From contig JADGMZ010000041.1 in the NCBI GenBank assembly GCA_015234495.1, positions 1 to 7,285 on the forward strand: a stretch of 7,285 bases of DNA, in the 5' to 3' direction. This document shows, piece after piece, positions 1 through 6,644 of the stretch (the first letter of the stretch is position 1; every line of letters begins with the position of its first letter). The position numbers and the translations under genes were made by a program. The notes beneath the pieces were generated by a model. The model saw only the letters and a list, made by a program, of their open reading frames with translations, was not told the origin of the DNA and ran no database searches. The stretch comes from Brevundimonas sp. Lineage in GTDB: Bacteria; Pseudomonadota; Alphaproteobacteria; Caulobacterales; Caulobacteraceae.

Positions 1-357
1 GTGGATCACGGCGGCCACCGGCCGACCGTCCTCGACCACGGCGATGGGGATGCACCACCACGGCTTGCCCTTCATATAGGCGACGGTGCCGTCGATGGGG
101 TCGACCACGAAGATGCGGCGGCGGGAGAGGCGTTCCGGTCCGTCGGCGGTCTCCTCCGACAGCCAGCCGTGGTCGGGGCGCGCCGCCAGCAGGGCGTCCT
201 GCAGCAGCCGGTCGACGGCCATGTCGGCCGAGGTGACCGGGGAGCCGCCGGGCTTGGACCAGATCTTCAGGCCCCGCTCGCGTTCGGCGAGGGCCAGGTC
301 GCCGCCGGCGACGGCGGCGGCGCGGATCAGCTCCAGGTCGGCGGCCAGATCGCTCAT
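1..357 (-). CDS. CysQ / inositol monophosphatase family phosphatase (N-terminal part, cut by window edge)
   Basis: This is the first 119 codons of a Mg2+-dependent phosphatase of the inositol monophosphatase superfamily; the rest lies beyond position 1. Its likely job is removing a phosphate from 3'(2'),5'-bisphosphate nucleosides such as PAP from sulfate assimilation, or from inositol phosphates. Family motifs are visible in order: SPVTSADMAVD (residues 39-49), WLSEET (65-70) and DPIDGT (86-91). The acidic residues E68/E69, D86 and D89 match the family's metal ligands. The ATG at 357-355 overlaps the pmbA stop (356-354) in the arrangement ATGA, which fixes the start and implies translational coupling. 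No signal peptide is seen, so it is probably cytosolic. The C-terminal half that separates CysQ from inositol-1-monophosphatase or histidinol-phosphatase is missing. The superfamily call is firm; the substrate is inferred. Confidence 0.9.
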   Translation of the reverse strand, partial: MSDLAADLELIRAAAVAGGDLALAERERGLKIWSKPGGSPVTSADMAVDRLLQDALLAARPDHGWLSEETADGPERLSRRRIFVVDPIDGTVAYMKGKPWWCIPIAVVEDGRPVAAVIH

Positions 358-1706
358 TTGCCTGCGATGGCGACCGCGTCGAACAGCAGGGACGGGCTGT
401 TGTTGGCGCCGCGAAACTCGAGATCGGAGCCGCGCTCGAGTCGGGCGTAGAGGTCAGTCAGCTTGCCGGCGACAGTGACCTCGCTGACCGGCCAGGCGAT
501 CTCGCCGTTCTCGAACCAGAAGCCGGAGACCCCGGCCGACCAGTCGCCGGTGTTGGCGTTGAGCGAGGGCCCGAACATGGCGGTGACCAGCAGGCCCGTC
601 CCGGCGTCGGCCATCAGGCCGGCGAGGTCGCGTTCGCCCGGCTCCAGCGTCAGGCTGTGGGTCGAGACTCCGGGCGGGCCGGCGAGGCCGCGCGAGGCGT
701 GGGCGGTGGAAGCCATCCCCAGCTGGGCCGCGGCGGCGCTGTTGAGGAGCCAGGTGGTCAGCACGCCGTCGTCGATGATGGCGCGCCGGGTCACCGCCAC
801 GCCTTCGTCGTCGAAGGGGGTCGCGCCGAGGCCGCGCGGGCGGAACGGATCGTCGACCAGGCTGACGCCCTTGGGCAGCACCGGCTGACCAAGACGGTCC
901 TTGAGGAAGGAGACGCCGCGCGCCACCGACGGGCCGGAAACGGCGCCGACGAGCGGCGACAATACCTGCATGGCCAGGCGGTTCTCGAAGATCACCGGGG
1001 CGGTGGTCGAGGCGATCTTGCGAGGGCCGGTGCGGGCGACGGCGCGCCGGCCGGCCTCGGCGCCGATGGCCCCGGCCGAGGGCAGGTCGGACAGGTGGCG
1101 GGTGGCGCGGTGCTCGCCGCCGCGTTCCATGGCCCCGTCCTTTTCGGCGATGACGCCGACGCCGAGCGAAAAGGCCGAGCCATGGTAGGCGCCGTCGAAG
1201 CCGTGCGAGGTGACCAGCCGCCAGCGGCTGGAAGAGGCGGCGGCGTGGCCGCCTTCGGAGCGGGCCACGCCGGGTACGGCGAGGGCGGCCGCCTCGGCCT
1301 CGGCGGCGACGGCCTCGAGATCGGCGGCGGAGCGTTCAGACGGATCGAACAGATCGAGGTCGGGGAAGGGGCCGCGGGCGAGGCGGTCCTGGGGGGCGAG
1401 GCCGGCGTACGGGTCTTCAGGGGCCAGCCTGGCCATGGCCACGGCGCGTTCGACGAGGCGGGCGCGGGTGGCTTCGGACAGGTCGGAGGCGGAGACGGTG
1501 GCCTGACGCCGGCCGATGAAGACGCGCAGGCCGAGGTCGCGGCTCTCCTCGCGCTCGACGTCCTCGAGGACGCCGTTGCGGACGCCGACAGACAGGGCGG
1601 CGCGCTCGGCGCTGACGGCCTCTGCGGCGTCGGCGCCGGCCCTGAGGGCCGCGGCGACCAGATCAGACAGGATGTCGGGGGAGGCGGCGTCGGAAGCGGA
1701 GGACAT
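354..1706 (-). CDS. pmbA: PmbA/TldE family protein (non-catalytic partner of metalloprotease TldD)
   Basis: This 450-residue protein has the length I recall for E. coli PmbA (TldE). In the characterised system TldD and TldE form a heteromeric protease that degrades unfolded peptides and matures microcin B17, and TldD carries the zinc-binding HExxxH motif. No HExxxH is present here, which fits the PmbA/TldE side. Recognisable blocks are the N-terminal GVRNGVLEDVEREESRDLGL (41-60), the central LLNSAAAAQLGMAS region (320-333), and the C-terminal NTGDWSAGVSGFWFENGEI (385-403) and GANNSPSLLFDAVAIAG (433-449). The ATG at 1706 lies 39 bp after the MAPEG gene. It has only a poor Shine-Dalgarno (GGGG directly before the start), so expression may depend partly on upstream translation. 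Its stop overlaps the next gene's start as ATGA. tldD itself is not in this window. A general TldD/PmbA family label is the cautious alternative. Confidence 0.93.
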   Translation of the reverse strand: MSSASDAASPDILSDLVAAALRAGADAAEAVSAERAALSVGVRNGVLEDVEREESRDLGLRVFIGRRQATVSASDLSEATRARLVERAVAMARLAPEDPYAGLAPQDRLARGPFPDLDLFDPSERSAADLEAVAAEAEAAALAVPGVARSEGGHAAASSSRWRLVTSHGFDGAYHGSAFSLGVGVIAEKDGAMERGGEHRATRHLSDLPSAGAIGAEAGRRAVARTGPRKIASTTAPVIFENRLAMQVLSPLVGAVSGPSVARGVSFLKDRLGQPVLPKGVSLVDDPFRPRGLGATPFDDEGVAVTRRAIIDDGVLTTWLLNSAAAAQLGMASTAHASRGLAGPPGVSTHSLTLEPGERDLAGLMADAGTGLLVTAMFGPSLNANTGDWSAGVSGFWFENGEIAWPVSEVTVAGKLTDLYARLERGSDLEFRGANNSPSLLFDAVAIAGK

Positions 1707-1745
1707 GCCCCGATATGGCCGGGCCGCCCCGCCGGCGCAACCGGC

Positions 1746-2153
1746 TCAGGCCGGGGCCATGCCGAGCAGCGGGCAGGCGACCAGTATGGCGGCGGCGGCC
1801 AGCAGGGGCAGCCACGTCAGGATCATGCCGATCACGCGCGCCGGGGGCGGCCCCTTGCCGAAGGCCAGGCCGAGCGGATGGATGACCCGGCCGAGGAAGA
1901 AGGCGCCGCCGACCAGATGGATCACCCACGCCTGCCAGCCGATCAGGGCCAGCAGGATCAGGGCGCCGATGGCGACCGGCGTGTACTCGGCCGCGTTGCC
2001 GAAGCGGCGGGCGGCGACGATCATCACCTCGTCTCCGCCGTCGCCGAGAATGATGCGCTGGCGGCGCCGGGTCATGACCACCGTGACGGACAGGAAGACC
2101 AGCAGCAGAATGAGCAGACCGCTCCAGAGGCCTGCGGCTTGCATCGGGGTCAT
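1746..2153 (-). CDS. MAPEG family integral membrane protein
   Basis: This 135-residue inner-membrane protein has about four hydrophobic segments, roughly at residues 8-27, 57-73, 76-97 and 106-131. That matches the size and topology of the MAPEG family (membrane-associated proteins in eicosanoid and glutathione metabolism). The family signature region is seen as RRFGNAAEYTP (49-59), close to the RxxGNxxEYxP-like pattern, followed by H80 and a GRVIHPLG stretch (88-95). Many bacterial members are presumed glutathione-dependent transferases or peroxidases, but most are uncharacterised, so no substrate is assigned. The ATG at 2153 is preceded by an excellent Shine-Dalgarno, which settles the start over the internal ATG three codons later. 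It lies 24 bp after the upstream small-protein gene and 39 bp before pmbA, consistent with one transcript. Confidence 0.87.
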   Translation of the reverse strand: MTPMQAAGLWSGLLILLLVFLSVTVVMTRRRQRIILGDGGDEVMIVAARRFGNAAEYTPVAIGALILLALIGWQAWVIHLVGGAFFLGRVIHPLGLAFGKGPPPARVIGMILTWLPLLAAAAILVACPLLGMAPA

Positions 2154-2160
2154 CGGGCGC

Positions 2161-2167
2161 TCTCCTT
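2161..2167 (-). promoter_or_regulatory. Strong Shine-Dalgarno for the MAPEG gene
   Basis: Read on the minus strand this is AAGGAGA, with AGGAG ending 8 nt before the ATG at 2153. It is the strongest ribosome binding site in the window. It shows that the MAPEG gene initiates independently rather than relying on coupling to the gene before it. Confidence 0.8.
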
Positions 2168-2177
2168 CGTTCCGACC

Positions 2178-2579
2178 CTAGCTGGCTGCCGGGGCCACGC
2201 CAAAACTCTCGCATGAGCGCGCGTGGATATCCGACAGCCGCCGATTGCCGGGCAGGTTCCAGGAGCCGGGACGGACCAGGAAGGGGCCGCCGATGCTCCA
2301 GTGGCCGTCGCGCCCGCGGATGGCGCGAAAGATCAACGGCGGGCCCTCTGACGAAGTCACCCGCCCGCAGATCACCGCGCCTCCCGGTTTGCGGGTTAGA
2401 TCGACGACCTGCATGTCCGGATAGGCCGAGGCCCTCTCCTTGAGCTGCGCGACCACATGGCTCTCAGGATCCGCGATGACGACCGGGGCCGGCGGACCGG
2501 GCACCCGGATGACCAGGGGGTCGCCGGGCGAGGGCGGTGCGGCCTGCAGCGCCGCGGCAAGGATGGAGACCAGAAGCAT
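2178..2579 (-). CDS. Small putative exported protein of unknown function, coupled to the M14 peptidase
   Basis: I do not recognise this 133-residue protein. It starts with a short hydrophobic stretch (residues 2-14, MLLVSILAAALQAA) followed by a proline-rich segment, which looks like a signal peptide. However, there is no positive charge before the core, so export is likely rather than certain. The body has two cysteines, C71 in AVICGRV and C123 in ARSCESF, which could form a disulfide in the periplasm. A glycine/tryptophan-rich region (GHWSIGG, 92-98) lies between them. Its ATG shares one base with the stop of the upstream peptidase gene (TGATG), so the two are probably translated together, with no independent strong ribosome site. 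It ends 24 bp before the MAPEG start. The VICGRV-type motif resembles small exported proteins common in Caulobacterales and Sphingomonadales, but I cannot name a family. Confidence 0.8.
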   Translation of the reverse strand: MLLVSILAAALQAAPPSPGDPLVIRVPGPPAPVVIADPESHVVAQLKERASAYPDMQVVDLTRKPGGAVICGRVTSSEGPPLIFRAIRGRDGHWSIGGPFLVRPGSWNLPGNRRLSDIHARSCESFGVAPAAS

Positions 2580-4405
2580 CAGTTCTCCCTCGCCACCGGA
2601 TAGAGGCGGTAACGGTCATCATAGAAGGGGGTTCGCTCGTAGAACCACTGCAAACGCGCGTCGCCGTTGGCGGCGAACTCCGGCTCGGCGGCCAGTTTGG
2701 CCTCGAACTCGGCCTTGAGGGCCGGGTCGGCGGCGAGCATGCGCTCGGCCAGGGGGGCGATGGCGTAGCCCTCGATGTATTCGACGCGGCTGAGCACCTC
2801 GGGGAAGAGGCCCCAGGCGAACAGGCTTTCGGACGACTGAGGCTCGAGCAGGAGCACGACGACGTCGCCGAGGGTCTGGTCGGTGGGGACGCGGACGGAG
2901 CCGGGCTGGAAGGTCCAGTCGCGGCGCTCGGGCGTGACCGAGGTGACGGTGACGGGGACGTGGCCCTCGTTGGCGCGGGTGGACAGCTTCGGGTCATCGA
3001 GGCGCAGCATCTCGACGGAGACGGTGCGGGGGGCGTCCAGCGTCTCCATCTGGACGCCGTGCGCGCGCAGGCGCTCGATGACGTCGGCGCGATGGGCCGG
3101 GACCCAGTAGGCCTCGGGGCGGCGCAGGGTGAGGGTCGGACGGGAGCCATAGAAGGGCAGCTGCCACAGCTCCGGGTCCGGCTCGCCCAGCCAGCGGACC
3201 TCCTGACGACCGGAGGCGGGGCTGTCGTACATCTCGTAGCGGATGCCCTTGAACTCGCGGGTCGCGGTGGGCTGGTCGTCGGCGACGAAGTTGGCCGGGA
3301 TCTCGGCCGGGCGCAGGGCGCTGTCGACGGCGGCGGCGGCGCGCAGGCCCTCTCCGTGGTCGGCCAGGAGGCGCAGGGCCTGTTCGAGGAAGACGTAGGT
3401 GCCCAGAACGCGCTGCTCGTGCGGCTTGAGGCTGTGGTTCTCGATCAGGATGGTCGGCACGTGGGCGGCCGAGCCCCAACCGTTGGAGAAGCGCTCGCCG
3501 AGGCCGCCGTCGGACAGACCGGCGCGGGGGTCGTCGTCGACGCCGAAGACCAGTTCGCCGGGGATGTGGCCCTGGGCCTCCAGCGCCGCGTTCATGGCCG
3601 GCTTGAAGGTCGCGTCGAGCCAGGCGGCGGTGGCCGGCGAACGCGACCAGACGCCGTTTTCGCCGTTGTATCCGTAGGTGACGTCGTACTGGTAATCCAT
3701 GCCGTCGGTGACGTGGATGTCGACGTAGAGGTCCGGCCGGTACTTCAGGATCAGGCCGCGGACGGCCCGCATCTCGGGCTGGTCCAGCTTGAGGTAGTCG
3801 CGGTTGAGGTTCTGGTTGGTGGCCGTGTTGCGCCAGCCCTGGATGCGGGGGCCGCGCTGGTTCGGCCGGCTGTAGGCCGAAGCGCGTTCGTGGCCGTCGA
3901 CGGACAGGATCGGGATGAGGATCAGGTTGGCGCGGTCGAGCAGGTCGTCCTTGCCGTAGAAGGCGATGTCGCGCAGCAGCATCATCCCAGCGTCCTTGCC
4001 GTCGATCTCGCCGGGGTGGATGCCGGCCTGGGCCAGCAACACCGGCTTGACGGGGTCGAAGGCCGCGCCGTCCTTCGAGGCGATGACGGCGTAGATCGGC
4101 CGGCCCTCGGGCGAGACGCCGAACTGTTCGATGCGGATCAGGTCCGAGGCGGCGTCGACGCGATCAAACCAGGCGCGGGTGTCGGCGTAGGTCGGGCTGA
4201 AGTCATGGGCGGCGTCGGCTTCGAAGGCGGTGACCCAGGGGTCGGAGGCGTCCCGCAAGAGGGCCCGGCTGGCCCCGTCCCAGTCGGGGGCGGGCGGCAG
4301 GAAGGGCTGGTCCCATGGCGCGGCGTTGGGAACGGAAGACGGCGACTGGGCCATGGCGGGAACTCCCAGGGAAAGCAGGGCGAGGGCGGCGAAGAGCGAG
4401 CGCAT
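2579..4405 (-). CDS. Secreted M14-family zinc carboxypeptidase
   Basis: This is a 608-residue exported zinc peptidase of family M14 (carboxypeptidase A-like), which removes C-terminal residues from peptides in the periplasm or outside the cell. A clear signal peptide spans residues 1-19 (MRSLF, hydrophobic core, then AMA before Q20). The catalytic domain runs from about 70 to 350. It holds the first zinc motif HPGE (H130, E133), the NLNRD motif (N201/R202, carboxylate binding), the third zinc ligand in DIHV (H231), and a probable catalytic glutamate in ILIENHS (E322). The C-terminal 250 residues are not part of the minimal M14 fold. They look like an extra beta-rich domain, including an EAYWVPAHRADVIERLRAHGV segment shared with other long bacterial M14 proteins. 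The ATG at 4405 has a GAGG ribosome site at 4413-4410. It is the first gene of the downstream cluster. Substrate specificity cannot be read from sequence. Confidence 0.93.
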   Translation of the reverse strand: MRSLFAALALLSLGVPAMAQSPSSVPNAAPWDQPFLPPAPDWDGASRALLRDASDPWVTAFEADAAHDFSPTYADTRAWFDRVDAASDLIRIEQFGVSPEGRPIYAVIASKDGAAFDPVKPVLLAQAGIHPGEIDGKDAGMMLLRDIAFYGKDDLLDRANLILIPILSVDGHERASAYSRPNQRGPRIQGWRNTATNQNLNRDYLKLDQPEMRAVRGLILKYRPDLYVDIHVTDGMDYQYDVTYGYNGENGVWSRSPATAAWLDATFKPAMNAALEAQGHIPGELVFGVDDDPRAGLSDGGLGERFSNGWGSAAHVPTILIENHSLKPHEQRVLGTYVFLEQALRLLADHGEGLRAAAAVDSALRPAEIPANFVADDQPTATREFKGIRYEMYDSPASGRQEVRWLGEPDPELWQLPFYGSRPTLTLRRPEAYWVPAHRADVIERLRAHGVQMETLDAPRTVSVEMLRLDDPKLSTRANEGHVPVTVTSVTPERRDWTFQPGSVRVPTDQTLGDVVVLLLEPQSSESLFAWGLFPEVLSRVEYIEGYAIAPLAERMLAADPALKAEFEAKLAAEPEFAANGDARLQWFYERTPFYDDRYRLYPVAREN

Positions 4406-4506
4406 GGGACCTCAGAAGGCGAAGCGATGCGGTCTGGTAACGCCAATCGGCGCCGTGGCCAAATGCGTCCGCGTCGTATCGCCTGCAGCGGCAGGCCCCG
4501 ATGTGG

Positions 4507-4525
4507 GCGGCCGTCGGTCGGCCGC
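4507..4525 (-). other. GC-rich hairpin
   Basis: GCGGCC and GGCCGC form a perfect 6-bp stem around a 7-nt loop. There is no T-run on either side, so it is not a classic intrinsic terminator. It may be a weak structural element or simply a by-product of high GC content. Confidence 0.3.
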
Positions 4526-4578
4526 GAGGGCGGGAGCCGGCGTCGAACGCGCATGCGGCCGGCCGGACCCTTTGCGGA

Positions 4579-4602
4579 TCCCCGGGTCGTCCGGAGCGGG
4601 GA
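4579..4602 (-). terminator. Possible terminator-like hairpin after the small coiled-coil gene
   Basis: On the minus strand TCCCCG and CGGGGA form a perfect 6-bp stem with a 12-nt loop, starting 7 nt beyond the TAG at 4612-4610. The position suits transcript termination or 3'-end stability. There is no following U-tract, so the terminator reading is weak. GC-rich alphaproteobacteria often lack canonical U-tracts. Confidence 0.27.
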
Positions 4603-4609
4603 GGCGGCC

Positions 4610-4942
4610 CTAGCGGTTCCGCTTGCGTTCGAGGCGGTCGATGGTGCGCTGGGCGTCGGCGCGGCGGCGGGTGAGCTCCGCGATCTGGGCCTGCTGGGCT
4701 TCGGTCAGGCCGCCGGCAGCCTCGCCCGCGGCCTGCAGGTCGGCGATCTGGCTGTCGATCTCGAAGACCTGGTCCTCGGCCTCATAGAGCCGGTTCTGTT
4801 CGCGCTCCGACAGCGGCCGCGGCGCGCTACGGGTCGCGGCGTTGCGACCGGTAAGCACCTGGGCGTCGGCCGGCGCCGCCGGCAGGGTGACAACCGGCAT
4901 GGCTGTGGCCAGGGCGAGGGCGATGACGAGGCTGCGCTTCAT
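4610..4942 (-). CDS. Small exported coiled-coil protein of unknown function
   Basis: This 110-residue protein has a clean signal peptide. MKR is followed by a hydrophobic core and a cleavage site at ADA before Q28, so it is probably periplasmic. The mature part has a short flexible lead (residues 28-43) and then two strongly charged helices. The first is about residues 45-71 (SEREQNRLYEAEDQVFEID) and the second about 80-108 (TEAQQAQIAELTRRR), joined by a Gly/Ala turn (AAGEAAGG). Hydrophobic residues recur in a heptad-like pattern, so a helical hairpin or oligomeric coiled coil is likely. There is no cysteine and no lipobox. The ATG at 4942 has GGAG at 4955-4952, 9 nt upstream. It appears to be its own transcription unit between ubiD and the peptidase operon. 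I do not recognise a named family; an envelope or stress-related role would be speculation. Confidence 0.82.
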   Translation of the reverse strand: MKRSLVIALALATAMPVVTLPAAPADAQVLTGRNAATRSAPRPLSEREQNRLYEAEDQVFEIDSQIADLQAAGEAAGGLTEAQQAQIAELTRRRADAQRTIDRLERKRNR

Positions 4943-5045
4943 GGGGCGTCTCTCCGGGGAAGGTCGGCCCCATTGTGTATTACAGTTTCGTCATCTGGAA
5001 AGCGTCTTTTGGACACAATGCGCGGAGGATCGACCTTATCCGGCC
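4943..5045 (-). promoter_or_regulatory. Leader/promoter region of the small coiled-coil gene
   Basis: This 103-bp gap after ubiD is noticeably richer in A/T (especially 4971-5020) than the surrounding genes, which suggests a promoter. On the minus strand the hexamer TAATAC (4982-4977) resembles a -10 box and would place the start of transcription near 4970, about 28 nt before the ATG. The matching -35 position is poor (GACGCT or ACGCTT at 17-18 bp spacing), so an activator or a non-standard sigma factor may be needed. No CtrA-type TTAA-N7-TTAA box and no GANTC methylation site is seen here. Confidence 0.4.
4971..5020. repeat. Spaced 8-bp inverted repeat (candidate operator)
   Basis: CATTGTGT at 4971-4978 and its exact reverse complement ACACAATG at 5013-5020 flank a 34-bp spacer. 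The arms are 42 bp apart centre to centre, close to four helical turns, so both would face the same side of the DNA. One arm abuts the -10-like hexamer (sharing two bases with it) and the expected transcription start; the other sits near -45. That geometry suits a regulator bound at two sites. The arms are short, so chance is a real alternative. Confidence 0.35.
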
Positions 5046-6581
5046 CTAGGCGCGGTTTTTCCAGATGGGCGAACCGTCCCCGGGCAACCCGAGCGTGTCC
5101 CAGATATCCGACACACGCTCTACCACGGCCGCGTCCATGCGAATCTCGTCGCCCCACTCCCGTTTCGTCTCGGGCGGCCATTTGTCGGTGGCGTCCAGCC
5201 CGATCTTCGAGCCCAGGCCGCTCTCGGGGCTGGCGAAGTCGAGGTAGTCGATGGGGGTGTTCTCGATCACCGTGATGTCCCGGGCGGGGTCCATCTTGGT
5301 GGAGATGGCCCACATGACCTGCTTCCAGTCGCGGGCGTCGATGTCGTCGTCCACGACGATCACCCACTTGGTGTACATGAACTGGCGCAGGTAGCTCCAG
5401 ACGCCGAGCATCACGCGCTTGGCGTGGCCGGGGTAGGCCTTCTTCATCGACACCACGGCGATGCGGTAGGAGCAGCCCTCGGGCGGCAGCCAGAAGTCGA
5501 CGATCTCCGGGAACTGGCTCTGCAGCAGGGGGATAAAGACCTCGTTCAGCGCCTCGCCCAGCACCGAGGGTTCGTCCGGCGGACGGCCGGTGAAGGTGGT
5601 CAGGTAGATGGGGTCGCGGCGCATGGTGATGGCGCTGACCTGGAAGACCGGGAAGGTCTCGACCGAATTGTAGTAGCCGGTGTGGTCGCCGTAGGGGCCT
5701 TCCGGCGCGTGCTCGTCGAGCAGGACGTGGCCCTCCAGCACGATCTCGGCTTGGGCCGGGACCATCAGGGGCACGGTCTTGCACGGGACCAGCTCGGCCT
5801 TGGCGCCACGCAGCAGGCCGGCGAACTGGTATTCGCTGAGGGTGTCGGGCACCGGGGTGACGGCCGCCAGGATGGTGCCGGGATCGGCCCCGAGGACGAC
5901 GGCGCAGGGCAGGGGCTCCTTGCTGCGCTTCCTGTGCCGGGCGTAGTGCTGGGCGCCGCCGCGGTGGGCCAGCCAGCGCATGATGGCGCGGTCCTTGCCG
6001 AGCACCTGCATGCGGTAGATGCCGAGGTTGAAGTCGTCCTCGCGGGCCTCCGAGGGTCCCTTGGTGACGACCAGGCCCCAGGTGATCAGGGGCGCCGGCT
6101 CGCCGGGCCAGCAGCCCTGGACGGGGAGTGAGGTCAGGTCGATCTGGTCGCCTTTCAGCACGACCTGCTGCACCGGGGCGGACTTCACCACCCTGGGCCG
6201 CATCGACATCACCGTCTGGGCCAGCGGCAGCATCTCCATGGCGTCGCCGAGGCCGCGCGGCGGCGTGGGGTTGCGCAGGAAGGCGAGCAGTTCGCCGACC
6301 TCGCGCAGCTCGGCGGCGGTGGTGCGGGCCTTCTTCTCGAGGGTCACGCCCATGGCCACCCGCTTCACCGTGCCGAAGAGGTTGGCGAGGCAGGGGATGG
6401 GGCTGATCGAGCCGTCGGGCATGACCGGCTTTTCGAACAGCACCGCCGGGCCGCCGTTGCGCAGCAGCCGGGTCTGAATTTCGGTCATCTCCAGATGGGT
6501 GGAGACGGGCTCGGAGACGCGCACCAGCTCGCCCTGGGCTTCCAGCATGGCGATGAAGTCGCGCAGGGATTTGTAGGCCAT
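5046..6581 (-). CDS. ubiD: UbiD, 4-hydroxy-3-polyprenylbenzoate decarboxylase (prenyl-FMN dependent)
   Basis: This 511-residue enzyme removes the ring carboxyl group of 4-hydroxy-3-polyprenylbenzoate in ubiquinone biosynthesis, using prenylated FMN made by UbiX. Long stretches agree with E. coli UbiD as I recall it, including SHRGGA-like AHRGGA (205-210), [19 protein letters not shown] (241-259), [11 protein letters not shown] (294-304), [17 protein letters not shown] (357-373), [19 protein letters not shown] (395-413) and [19 protein letters not shown] (441-459). R190 in NLGIYR, with E294 and D299 in EGPYGD, fits the catalytic Arg-Glu-Glu/Asp set of the family; N185, H206 and E283 fit metal/cofactor binding. 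I chose the ATG at 6581 (MAYKSLRDF) because E. coli UbiD starts there (MKYNDLRDF) and a GGAG lies 6 nt upstream; an in-frame ATG at 6632 adds 17 unconserved residues. It lies 63 bp after the small regulator gene. Confidence 0.97.
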   Translation of the reverse strand: MAYKSLRDFIAMLEAQGELVRVSEPVSTHLEMTEIQTRLLRNGGPAVLFEKPVMPDGSISPIPCLANLFGTVKRVAMGVTLEKKARTTAAELREVGELLAFLRNPTPPRGLGDAMEMLPLAQTVMSMRPRVVKSAPVQQVVLKGDQIDLTSLPVQGCWPGEPAPLITWGLVVTKGPSEAREDDFNLGIYRMQVLGKDRAIMRWLAHRGGAQHYARHRKRSKEPLPCAVVLGADPGTILAAVTPVPDTLSEYQFAGLLRGAKAELVPCKTVPLMVPAQAEIVLEGHVLLDEHAPEGPYGDHTGYYNSVETFPVFQVSAITMRRDPIYLTTFTGRPPDEPSVLGEALNEVFIPLLQSQFPEIVDFWLPPEGCSYRIAVVSMKKAYPGHAKRVMLGVWSYLRQFMYTKWVIVVDDDIDARDWKQVMWAISTKMDPARDITVIENTPIDYLDFASPESGLGSKIGLDATDKWPPETKREWGDEIRMDAAVVERVSDIWDTLGLPGDGSPIWKNRA

Positions 6582-6587
6582 CGATCG

Positions 6588-6591
6588 CTCC
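6588..6591 (-). promoter_or_regulatory. Shine-Dalgarno deciding the ubiD start
   Basis: GGAG on the minus strand sits 6 nt before the ATG at 6581. This supports initiation at MAYKSLRDF rather than at the in-frame ATG 51 nt further upstream. Confidence 0.7.
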
Positions 6592-6644
6592 AGACTGACC
6601 GCTGGATTAGGCGGAGGAAGCGGCGCTGTCACCCGCCCGCGTCG

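Larger units (their letters stand above)
4406..4609. other. Non-coding, palindrome-rich intergenic stretch
   Basis: About 200 bp lie between the small coiled-coil gene and the peptidase gene. No ORF here has protein-like character. It contains several perfect short palindromes or hairpins: CGGCCGGCCG at 4556-4565, CGCATGCG at 4550-4557, a 6-bp stem at 4507-4525, and another just after the upstream stop codon. The promoter of the peptidase operon should lie here. I see no good -35/-10 pair, only weak candidates in the slightly AT-richer part at 4430-4475. Confidence 0.5.

Noticed and set aside
354..1706. Active TldD-type protease
   Set aside because: No HExxxH zinc motif is present, so the protein fits the non-catalytic PmbA/TldE subunit instead.
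657..2216. Long plus-strand open frame (about 519 codons)
   Set aside because: It lies antisense to pmbA and the MAPEG gene, and its glycine-rich composition has no recognisable fold. The minus-strand genes have clear family motifs.
4430..4475. Possible promoter for the M14 peptidase (TTGGCC, 17 bp, TACCAG on the minus strand)
   Set aside because: The -10 match is too poor to claim. A promoter is expected in this gap but cannot be placed from sequence alone.
5026..5040. Small hairpin after the ubiD stop (GGAT/ATCC)
   Set aside because: The stem is only 4 bp and has no T-run, so it is not a credible terminator.
2537..5275. Very long plus-strand open frame (about 912 codons)
   Set aside because: It runs antisense to the M14 peptidase, the coiled-coil gene and the end of ubiD. 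Its translation is low-complexity Gly/Ala/Val/Asp/Arg typical of the complementary strand of GC-rich genes, with no domain motif.
4842..6131. Plus-strand open frame (about 429 codons) over ubiD
   Set aside because: It is antisense to highly conserved ubiD, with a His/Asp/Gly/Val-rich composition expected from a shadow frame.
6582..6632. Upstream ATG extending ubiD by 17 residues
   Set aside because: The extra residues are not conserved as I recall E. coli UbiD, and the GGAG site 6 nt before 6581 fits the shorter start.
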